Under the pieces are notes generated by a model. It made no database searches, was not told the origin of the DNA, and was given only the letters and a program-made list of their open reading frames with translations. The position numbers were made by a program, and so were the translations under genes. From assembly GCA_004194705.1 (NCBI GenBank), contig SADC01000933.1, positions 1 through 64,000 of the forward strand: a DNA stretch of 64,000 nucleotides. The letters run 5' to 3'. This DNA comes from Ditylenchus dipsaci (lineage: Eukaryota; Nematoda; Chromadorea; Rhabditida; Anguinidae). Shown here in pieces: positions 55,349-64,000 of this stretch; positions within the stretch are counted from its first letter, which is position 1, and each line of letters opens with the position of its first letter.

Positions 55349-58300
55349 ATGGTAGTGTTGGGCAATGTTGCCGCCATGAGTGCTGCCGATCAATCGCCCA
55401 ATGCAATAAAAGTGGATGAACAGGATCATTATCATGGTAGGATTGCTTAAAAATACAAATTTTAATTTTTTCAAGTTCACATCAGAGCAGAAATTTTCCG
55501 ATATTTTTTATAAAAATTTAACAGCAAACGATTTTTTTTATTTTAGAAAATTTCTATTAATCCGGCACCCTCTAATAATCCGGCTTCCTCATTCTGAGCA
55601 CTTATATATCAGTTTAGAGCAAAAATTTGCAAACGTGTTTATTGCATTTTTTAAACTCTCATTGGCCCTACTGATTCCGCTTTTTAGAGCTTGGGTGTAC
55701 ATGTGGGGGGGGGGGGTTTATGGGTTGTGGTGTATTCGCTACTAGCGCCGTGTTGTAAAACAGTAATTCAGTGATTATTTTTTAGAAGAATGGGTACTTC
55801 CATTTGAATTCCGTGATGGTGTACGTATCAAAACTAATCAAAAATTTGCCGATTACTACGAGCTGTATGAGGAGATTGGCGAAGGAAAGTTTGGAAAAGT
55901 GTTTAGGTGTGTGGAAAAGTCCACCAAGCTGACACTTGCAGGTGAGATATACACTACCATGTGACTTCAATAATTATTTAACTCCAAACTTTTAGCCAAA
56001 TGCATCCGTCTAAAAAGAGATGCCGACCTGCAAAAAGTGGAGAAGGAGGTATTAATTGTTTTATTAAATATTACAAAAAAATTTCAAAAAATTTAGGTCA
56101 ACATAATGACACACATGAGGTTTTTTTTTAAAAAAGTTCTGTTTTTATACAATTATTAAAATTAGGCATAAATGTATTGCTCAAATCTATGATGCTTTCG
56201 CTACTTCGACCAATGAAATCATACTTATTATGGAAATGTATGTTTTTTCAATTTTAAAAAATGGGTACGGGGGACATTTTTTTCCGTTCCCTTTTACAAA
56301 ATTTTGCATTAATGGGTTTATTTTGTTTTTCGCTTAGACGAGGCCCTACACGCAGAGTAGATGTTGGGATAGACTTAAATTTGAGTGTTAAACTACGTGT
56401 CTATTTCGTCTTTGGTGAGTAAATTCACGGCCCTATCCCTCAATGGGGGTTTTTTTGCCTTGGTTCCACCTATCGTGGTTTTTTTGTGAGTCTTTTTAGG
56501 CTAAGGTTCATGCAAAATAAGGCCATCGTATGTTAGGACGAACTTTATCATGAGTCTAAAATACGTTTGAGTCCGTCCTAACATACGCTGGCCAACCCTT
56601 GCCTAAACCTAAAGCCTAAAAAATCACAAAAAACGACAGGGGTACCAAGGCAAAAAACCCCCATTGAGGGATAGGGCCATATTCACCATGGTCTATCAAG
56701 GAAACTATGAAATGCTCACCTCAAGTAAACAAGTACCTTATATTTGGCTTAGTCTTAGGCGCAGTATAAGACAGCGTTCGTTAAGGCAGACTCAAGAAAG
56801 TTTTTCTCACTTTTTATAATTAGGGAAACAGTATTGAGTTCATCTTGACATGCGCTGGCCTAAGCACAAGTCAAAAGAAAAAGTAGGAAGTAATAAGGCA
56901 AAATGGACAATTTTCTTGTGACAGCGTCAGCACTTAATCAGTTCAGCGTATATTAAGCCTAAGCATAAGCTTTTCACGAAATACACTAAGTTTCATGATT
57001 TTTGAATTCTATGTTTAATTTTGCCTATTGCTCTTTTCAAAATATAAACAACTCTTTTTAAAATGTAAAATATAATTATTTTTTTAGTGTAAATGGAGGT
57101 GAGCTATTTGACCGAGTGGTGGATGACACCTACATCCTCACTGAGAAGGCCGTAGGCATGATAGTCTACCAAATATGTGAGGCGATTCGCTACATCCACT
57201 CTCAGAACATTATTCACTTGGATTTAAAGGTAAAATTGAATGGTTGAAGAAATTCACCCAATGTGGTTTCTTTAATTACCTAAATTTTAGCCAGAAAACA
57301 TTATGTGCACTTCACAGACTGGAAACCAAGTCAGGTGAGATAATCTTGGACGTTTTAAATACAGATTCGTTGCTTCAGTTAATTGACTTCGGACTAGCCC
57401 AGTATTTTGATGGTCAGAGTGACCTACTATTCATGGCTGGCACTCCTGAATTCGCGGCTCCGGAGGTCATTAAGTATGAGCCTCTGGATTTCCATACAGA
57501 TATGTGGTGAGTAGACTCTCTGCATCCTTCATTAGATTTTAAATAAATTTGGTATTTTTATATTAAAATGAAAACATTTTCAAAAACCAAAAATAATAAA
57601 ATTTTCGGCGCTAGTAGCGAATGCCACCCCCCCCCCCCCCCACATCTGACCTTTCAAAAATCGCTGTAACTACCCTTTGGAACATAAAATATAGGCTTAG
57701 CCCTTAGACTTGGGGGTAAGCCAGCGTAAGGAAGTTGTGACTAATAAATAGTTTGCGCACTTTTTCTGGGGCTGGGACATAAATTGGGTAGTCTTTACCT
57801 AAGTTTTAGAAGGAAAAATTTTTGGGCGAGGTGGTAATTCGCTACTAGGGTCAAAGTTTCTATTAGAAATTTGCTTGAGGAAGAATGAGATAATGATATG
57901 TTTTTGTCAGAGCATTACTTTTATCCAAAAATTATCATCGTGTTTAGGAGTCTGGGTGTAATCACTTACATTTTGTAAGTTATATATTTTTTCATTTTCT
58001 TTTTGAAAAGTGAGTAGCTATTTGTAGACTGTCGGGTCAGTCGCCATTGCTGGGCGACAACATAGCAATAACTTATTGCAATGTGGAGCGAGGCAAGTGG
58101 GAATTCTCGGAAGAGGTCAGTAGGTTTTGAACTACAAAAAGCATATTTCCAAATTGTGTTTGCAGTTCACAGATAATTGCATATCAGAAGAAGCAAAAGA
58201 CTTTATTAGGAAGTTATTGGTGCTTGATAAAAAGTAAGGCTTTGCTGTAGATTTATTTTATTAAAAAGAGGATTTAGCAAGAGAATGTTGCCAAAAGACT

Positions 58301-61300
58301 GCTTGAACACCCTGGATATTAAAATGCAAGGAAAGTGCCAAAAATGGTGCTTTTAATAGTCAAATCACTGAAGGCAAACAGCTGGATGTAGGCAAACTGC
58401 GGTCTTATGTCCGCAATAAAAGATTCAGGGTAATTACATAAAATTAAAAAAAATTTAAATAAATAAATAAATCATTTTTTCGTTAAAATAAAAATGTCAA
58501 AAAATCAATATAAATCTTAATTAACTTTAATTTTCTTGAAACAGCGAATATGGGGTGTCCGAAAGTTAGGGTCAAAATGAAAAAAAAAAACAAAGGGAGC
58601 AAAAAATGACTCGCGTTTCTGTTCATGAATACCCGAAGCTATGTAATCTCTAAACTGAGTCACGCTTCTGCCCCGTTTTGCTATTATTTTTTTTGACTCC
58701 AATTCTAACTGTTTCAAAATAATTATATGCTCGTTCCACTTTAGAGACTTGTTTTTGGCGTTCTCTTCATCAACACTGTCGTCCGTATGGTTAGCACGCT
58801 CCAAGAAAAGAAGAGTGAGCACGGCATTAGATATGTCAAAGTATTCCAACGTGTTCCAATCTCACTATTAATTTATTTCTTTTGCAGGACATGTTGTCTG
58901 CGCACAATGACTCTTCCAAACCTTCTGAATCACAAGCCGGTCTTTTAAAAGCTATGTTTTCCAAACGACGGCGCAATGTTACCAACTCGATGGAGAAACC
59001 GTCAACCTCCCACCAAACCTCTTCAGGTGAAGAACTGCACACCAAGCCGAAAAGGGTCAACAAAGAGCCAAGAAGGCAGGCAGTAATAATACAATCAAAG
59101 AAGACACCAGCAACAGCAGTACAAACAGTTCCACTCCAGTAGCCCTTAGTCTGCCCCAGTCCTCAACTGAAACGAGTGGTGGAGAGGAGGGATCCTCTTC
59201 TAGTCATTCCAAAGAAGACAAAGTCAAACGGGTCAAGTCGACTACAAGGAAGGCATCTTCCACCGAACAGGCAGCTAAGAAGCTCAAAACTGGCGGGATG
59301 CTGATTCCAGAGGTCAACGTAGTGCCAGCTGAAGAGACTGCCCCGAAAACTTATTCTATAGTCAAGAAACTGGTCAAATTGGGAGAGGAGAAAAAAGATG
59401 GAGGCAATTCATTTCAGTTACCCGTGGCCTGTGCGGTGCCTTTGGTAAAAAAGGCAGTGGCAGAAAATCCTACTAAGAAAATTGCTAAAAAGAAGACGCA
59501 AATCAAGAAGTGTTGACCACCAAAGTATTCTCTTCAACTACTCATACCCTTTGGCTGCGGTAATTGAGGCTAGACATATGCCTGAAGCGCTCAGGAAGGT
59601 TGACAGTTCTCATGTTGCTGAGGGCAAATCCATGCTTTCTGTTGGTTCTTCGAAGCCGCTGAAGAAAATAAAGTGGCTTTAAGGCCTAAAACGCCTGAGA
59701 TAAACCACGTAGAAGATAAAAAGGTGGTGCTTAGGCCCATAACACCTGAACTTAAACATGCTGAAGACAAGAAACTAGCAGTCTTGAAACCCAAAACTGC
59801 TGATGTAAAGTCAATAGAAGAGAAGAAATTGCTTCTCAGACCTAAAACCCAGAACTAAAACCCGCAGAAGACAAAAAAGTAGTTCTCAGACCCAAAAATC
59901 CAGAACTAAAGCTTGCAGAAGAGAAAAAGTGGCACTTAGACCCAAAACGCCTGAAGTAAAGTCTGTAGAAGCACCCTTGAAGCTGAAATCAGACCCAATG
60001 TCAAGCAGCTTGGTTGGATCTTTGTTAAAAAGACTTGAGAAAAATGAAGGCCCAGCCATGCCTCTCGCAGTCAGTGGCTTCATGCCGAGCACCCACAAGG
60101 AGCAATTAAAGAAAAGGCAGGAAGCACAGAAGATTTGTCTGCTGCCGGCAAATTAAAGGCTAAAACAGAAGAGGAGAAAAAGAAGAAGAAAGCCAAAACT
60201 AGGAAAACACAACAGTATTACTGCAACTAAATGCGGATGACGGCAAGTCCACACCGATCCATTAAGTTTGGAAAGAAAAGTAGTGAAAGAGGAAAAAACA
60301 AGTGTAAAGAAGGTCAGCGCTAAAAAGGAGGTAAGCAGTGGAGGGGCTAATGAACACCAGAAAGTGAGCAGTAACACCTCTAGCACTGAAGTTAGGGTCA
60401 GCTCTTTCACGACAACTGAGGAAAAAGAGAGAAAAGCTAAGGAGACAGCTAGCGGAAGCTACATTAAGAGTGTCACGGAGAAGGAGAAACAAGTCAGCAA
60501 GGTGAAGTCGGCCAAGCAAGTTGAGAATGTGGTCAAGGAACAGGAAAAAGAAAGCAGGGAAATGTTTGAGGTCAAGTTAAGAAAGACTGAAAATGGAGTC
60601 AGACTACTGCAGGGACAAGTGGTCAGTTAGTTTATGCCAATTTAATTTTCAAGTTTAGAAACGAACTGCAAATGTTTTTACCTAATTTTACTTAACTGGA
60701 GATTTCCAGGCTTTGGATGACTTGGAAAAAGACAAACTAGTGATATCCACAAAAGTCTATGGAGAGAAGACCGAGGGCGCTTTGGTGGCTGAGAAGAAAA
60801 AGAAGCTAAAGGCAAAAGTAGACTTGAATGGAGAATTAGAGGCAGCATCTACAGAGGTGTCTAAGAAGCTGGTGTTAACTACTCCTAATGGTGCTTTGAA
60901 ATATGAACACAAACAGAAGGTTACAGATGGTGATGCCAAGAAAGTAAGTACAGTCGAGTCTCGATATAACGCGACCCCTCGGGACCGTAAAAAGGTCGCG
61001 GTATATCAGGGGTCGCGTTATATCGAAGGTAAATTTGACTGACTTCCTTTTGCTGGGCTCATTTGAAGGGTCGCGTTATATCGAGACTCGCGTTATATCG
61101 CGACTGAACTGTAGGTGTAAACAAAGTGAACCGTAGTAGGTATATTAATTAAATATCTCTTCAAGAGAAAACCCTTATAAAAACTAGGATTTTTGGTACT
61201 TCTATGGTTGATCTCCCCTCCCTATTTTTTTAAAGATGAGCCAAAGTCATCTCTTGAACTTATTTTTTTCTGCTCAAAAAGATAAACAAAACGTTACCAG

Positions 61301-62381
61301 AGCTTTGCTAAATTATAAACTTTGAGTTTTATCAAAAATTTTGCCTTCCACATCTTAAAAGACATTTTCTGAGAGAATGATAAACCGACTTACCACGATT
61401 TTTTTTCAAATTTTTTTGTGATGTCCATCGTGTTCTGCTACTCTTTCTGAACTTTGAAATAGACAGTCCATGTGAAACATGCATATGGAGCGGAATATAT
61501 AAAATCGTGGTAGAATATTATTTGTGACTTTCTCATTTTCTCAGAATGTCTCTTTTAATATAGTCTCTAAACGTCCTTGAGGGTAAATTTTCGGTAATCT
61601 AAATATGGGAGAAAACGTTTTTGGTAAATTTAAAAATTTATTATCCAAAAACTTTTTGGAAGTGATATTTTTAACTTGTTAAAAGACCATGCTTTCAAAA
61701 CTTAGAGATTCTTGAATAATATTTTGAGTAGTCATCATTGAAGTAACCAGGGGGGATAACTGGCCTTAAGCCTACCGATTAAAAATACATCACATAACAC
61801 GCCTCCAAATAAACTTTTTATTTTTTGTCTGACTTCAGGGGTTAGGCACTATTTTGCAGCGTCAAGTGGAAAACCAAAATCGACGAAATCGACGCCGCCG
61901 GCGTCGATCGGCGTCGTGCGCGTTTAGGCGATCTGAGAAAATCTTAAAGAAATCGTGCAAATTTTGACTGAGATTTTGCAAAACGCTGCAAAATCTGACT
62001 CAGATTCTGTAGCGCTGTAAATTTCGGCGTTTTTAAGGCTACACATCTTAAGATGCTACAAAATAGTGCCTACCCCCCCCTTAAAGTCAGATAAAAAATA
62101 AAAAGTTTGTTTTGAGACGTACTACATTACATTTCAATTTGTTTTTATCAATCTTTTAATTTCAGAAAGTGACAAAGCAAACCGTTCATCGATCTTTGGG
62201 CAACCTTTTGACGTCTGATTCAGATATCAACAAGAAGGATGTCACCTTTTCACATGACACCCTTCTTGCAGACAGCTCCAAAGACACAAACAAGAAGAAA
62301 GTCAAACCAAAGACTGAAGAAGTTTCCTTAGATAGAAAACTAAAGTCAGAGAATAATTTGGTCAGCGACCCAAAAAAATCT
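55349..62381 (+). CDS. MLCK/titin-type Ser/Thr kinase with long Lys-rich repetitive tail
   Basis: CAMK-group kinase, likely acting on myosin light chain or the cytoskeleton (family inference). Exons: 55349-55436, 55786-55941 (GEGKFGKV), 55996-56048 (AKCI, ATP-binding Lys), 56097-56119, 56166-56237, 57088-57229 (NGGELFDRV; HLDLK), 57291-57334 (PENIMC), 57379-57506 (DFGLAQ; FAAPEVI), 57948-57974 (27 nt, SLGVITYI), 58028-58115 (LSGQSPLLGDN), 58166-58233, 58278-58429 (LRSYVRNKRFR: autoinhibitory/CaM-binding-like basic helix), 58888-about 60618, 60710-60943 and 62166-62381 or to the TAA at 62411. All catalytic motifs are intact, so it looks active. The tail is rich in Lys, Glu, Pro and Ser, with units like LRPKTPE..AEEKK (59670-59970). 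Several one-base breaks occur (58300, 59510, 59650, 59850, 59925). Further 3' exons may exist. Confidence 0.9.
56440..56690. repeat. Palindrome ('gtccgtcctaacatacgct' family) in a kinase intron
   Basis: 'gggtttttttgccttggt' at the left and 'accaaggcaaaaaaccccc' at the right; inner arms 'atcgtatgttaggacgaac' and 'gagtccgtcctaacatacg'. A weaker copy follows at about 56755-56870. Same family at 51795 and 63135. Confidence 0.7.
57610..57855. repeat. CGCTAGTAGCGAAT-ended repeat with C-run
   Basis: 'ggcgctagtagcgaatgcca' plus a C-run at the left and 'ggtggtaattcgctactagg' at the right; interior shared with 27428-27720. Confidence 0.6.
58517..58849 (-). CDS. Unrecognised ORF antisense in a kinase intron
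   Basis: An uninterrupted 110-codon minus-strand frame (ISNAVLTLLFLERANHTDD; WNEHIIILKQLELESKKII; SVTQFRDYIASGIHEQK; stop before 58517) with ordinary protein composition, in the intron 58430-58887. Its upstream part would read into the kinase tail exon on the opposite strand. No family recognised, and no start context or splice partners can be assigned. It could be a captured exon, a transposon fragment or chance. Confidence 0.3.
   Translation of the reverse strand: MEYFDISNAVLTLLFLERANHTDDSVDEENAKNKSLKWNEHIIILKQLELESKKIIAKRGRSVTQFRDYIASGIHEQKRESFFAPFVFFFHFDPNFRTPHIRCFKKIKVN
60951..61111. repeat. Pogo-type TA-flanked MITE at a kinase splice donor
   Basis: 161 bp from CAGTCGAGTCTCGATATAAC to the inverted CGCGACTGAACTG, flanked by TA. 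The left TA is at donor positions +6/+7 (gtaagTA) after the exon ending at 60943, so the insertion kept the donor intact. Confidence 0.75.
61350..61560. repeat. Inverted repeat in a kinase intron
   Basis: 'agacattttctgagagaatga' and 'accacgattttttttc' at the left are complemented by 'aaaatcgtggtagaat' and 'tcattttctcagaatgtct' at the right. Confidence 0.6.
61811..62110. repeat. Palindrome with GC-rich core in a kinase intron
   Basis: 'aaactttttattttttgtct' at the left and 'agataaaaaataaaaagttt' at the right; the next arm pair is 'ggcactattttgcagc' and 'gctacaaaatagtgcc'. Near one arm are the CG-rich words 'gacgccgccggcgtcgat'. Confidence 0.65.
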
Positions 62382-62411
62382 GTAAGCCATTTGTTTTGGA
62401 GTGAAATTTAA

Positions 62412-63120
62412 CAATACTTATTTTTTAATTTTTTGCTAACAACTTTGATGTGATGTAAAATTTTTAGATATGTGTTTATAAATTACTGTCTCTGTTTATT
62501 CTGCCATAAATTTTGTTATTAAACTGACAACACAACATACTAACAATATGAAAACTTACTAACAAAAGATTTAGTTTCTGGCTGTAATGCGTCAACCTAC
62601 GAATTTATAAATAAAATAGTGAAACGTGACACTAACTATAGCTATTTTAGTCAAATACAGAAATATTACAAACATTAAAATGTTAAAAAAGTGTTTTAGT
62701 CTCAGTATGCGATTGAGTCTACTCTAAGTAATAGATCTGATTTCTATGGTCCCCTCTTAAATTTTCAAACCAAAATGAAAATCAGGTGTACTGAAATTTT
62801 GACGCTCCTCGTTAATAACCCCCAAAGCTACTCGGGAATACCGCCCCCTCCCAATAATTTTTCAGGTACCCCTAAAACCATAGTTTTTTTTTCAAAAATG
62901 CTGAAATTAGTACGTTTCGTCCCTCAACCTAAGGCCCAAAGCCTAAGCCGAAAGGCTAAGTCGAGTTGCTAATCCTAAAAATTATTGAGAGGGGAGGGGG
63001 GGGGAGGTGGAAGGGTCAAAACCGAGTAGCACCGAAATTTTGCATGAAAGCTCTAGTATTTATAAAAATTGTAAAGAAATAGCTCTATTTGCTTAACATC
63101 CTTCTAGTTTAAGTTTTTAA
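62412..63120. other. Intergenic, no gene seen
   Basis: AT-rich, with a G-run near 62996-63006. It could be the kinase 3' UTR or intron if the donor at 62382 (gtaagc) is used. Confidence 0.35.
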
Positions 63121-63129
63121 AATTGACCC

Positions 63130-63345
63130 TACATGATAATGGGGGTTTGCCTTGGTCCCCCTGTTGCTTTTCAAGATGTTTTAGTCATTAGGCTTAGGCA
63201 AGGGTAGGCTAGTGTATGTTAGGGCAGACTCAAACGTATTTTTAGACTCATGTTTGAGTCTGTTCTAACATATGCTAGCCTACCCTTGCCAAATCTTAAA
63301 CCTAAAAAGTCACAATAAAAAACAACAGGCGGACCAAGCAGGGTT
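63130..63345. repeat. Palindrome ('gtccgtcctaacatacgct' family)
   Basis: 'gggtttgccttggtccccct' to 'aggcggaccaagc', with inner arms 'gtatgttagggcagactcaa' and 'gtttgagtctgttctaacat'. Same family at 51795 and 56440; a half copy may lie near 12330. Confidence 0.7.
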
Positions 63346-63563
63346 GCCATTTTACCTGGAAAACCCGGCATTTGCCGGGTTTTTTGACTTTTTGTCGGGT
63401 TTTTGCCGGGGTTTCGAAATCTGCCGTGCTTTACCGGCTTTTTTAAACTTTGTCGGGTTTTTGCCTGGTTTTCTTCAATGTTGTCTCTATAAATTTTTGC
63501 CAACAGGCTATCCATTATGGGCCAATTATTTTTGTGTCAAAATCATTGTATTGTTAATTTTAG

Positions 63564-64000
63564 ATGTGTACAGCTTTCGAAGAAGATGCGTTTATGCAGG
63601 CTATCGAAATGGATGCTGATGGTAACTCTCCTCAAAAAAACGCAGCAAGGTTACGCACAAAAAGCCGGTCGGGGGCCCTCCAAGTTTCTGGCGCAGTACA
63701 CGGAGAAATACAAGGAGCAATTTATCGAAGCAAGCAAGAAGGGCAATGATCAATTCTACTGCAGAGACTGTGACAAGAATTTGGTATTCCAGAAATGCGG
63801 TGAGAAAGCAATTAAGGACCACATCGAAGGCAAGAAGCACAAGGAAAAGGTTGCAGTCGTGAACAAGAATCAGCCGATTCTGTCTTATGTGAAGCGTAAA
63901 ACGCTAATTTAGCGGTAATTTTAGGATAAATGATGCTGTTATTATGGTATTTAGGTCACTGAGGAAAAACGTGCGTTAGCTGCGGAGTTGGTGATGGCGT
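63564..64000 (+). CDS. hAT-type zinc-finger protein, N-terminal part (runs off the window)
   Basis: ATG at 63564 follows a TTTTAG acceptor. MCTAFEEDAFMQAIEMDADG leads, after a frame change in a G5/C3 run near 63678, into PSKFLAQYTEKYKEQF, then QFYCRDCDKNLVFQ and DHIEGKKHKEKV, then ILSYVKRKT. The C-x2-C plus H-x4-H-like spacing resembles the single zinc finger at the start of some hAT transposases and the host proteins derived from them (CGGBP1-like). After a short intron, VTEEKRALAAELVMA continues to the window edge. It could be a live hAT element or a domesticated gene; the catalytic and dimerisation parts would lie outside. Confidence 0.55.

Overview
This is a 64 kb window of an AT-rich invertebrate nuclear genome, most likely a nematode or a close relative. 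The evidence is split genes with many short introns (mostly about 40-110 nt), 3' splice sites of the TTTTCAG/TTTTTAG type, animal-only families (DEG/ENaC channel, MGAT4, MLCK-like kinase, S28 peptidase), and no operons, ribosome-binding sites or prokaryotic features. The species cannot be named from sequence alone. About four fifths of the window is repeat-derived: inverted repeats, TIR elements and palindromes nested inside each other, which also fill most of the long introns.

Layout. 1-11.9 kb: repeats, a hAT transposase relic (about 2.8-3.0 kb), a coding-like fragment (about 3.9-4.3 kb, minus), and scattered exons of an unrecognised multi-pass membrane protein (6.4-9.4 kb, minus). 12.0-16.6 kb (minus): serine carboxypeptidase of family S28 (PRCP/DPP7-like), nearly complete. 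17-20.3 kb: TIR elements and tRNA-like palindromes. 20.5-28.2 kb (minus): DEG/ENaC channel with a long basic cytoplasmic tail; its introns hold a Tigger/pogo transposon and several palindromes. 28.3-33.1 kb: palindromes. 33.1-40.7 kb (plus): MGAT4 N-acetylglucosaminyltransferase, whose first intron is a 4.4 kb stack of nested palindromes. 41.95-43.3 kb (plus): APIP/MtnB methylthioribulose-1-phosphate dehydratase. 44.1-51.4 kb (plus): secreted S1 serine protease with a second, degenerate protease domain, split by one 5.6 kb intron. 51.4-55.3 kb: palindromes and intergenic DNA. 55.3-62.4 kb (plus): MLCK/titin-type kinase with a long Lys/Glu/Pro-rich repetitive tail. 63.5 kb to the end (plus): a zinc-finger protein resembling a hAT transposase N-terminus, cut by the window edge.

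The genes look functionally unrelated: protein turnover, ion conductance, N-glycan branching, methionine salvage, secreted proteolysis and contractile or cytoskeletal signalling. Almost all of them carry single-base breaks in otherwise well-conserved exons, often next to homopolymers, so residual assembly indels are the leading explanation rather than gene death.

The most unusual structure is the protease intron. It is bounded by 24-bp perfect terminal inverted repeats that themselves contain the GT donor and the TTTTTTTAG acceptor, with flanking arms written in the short word TGAAGTTCA. This is what an intron made by a transposable element (an introner) would look like. Other foldback elements here also have arms built from iterated short words.
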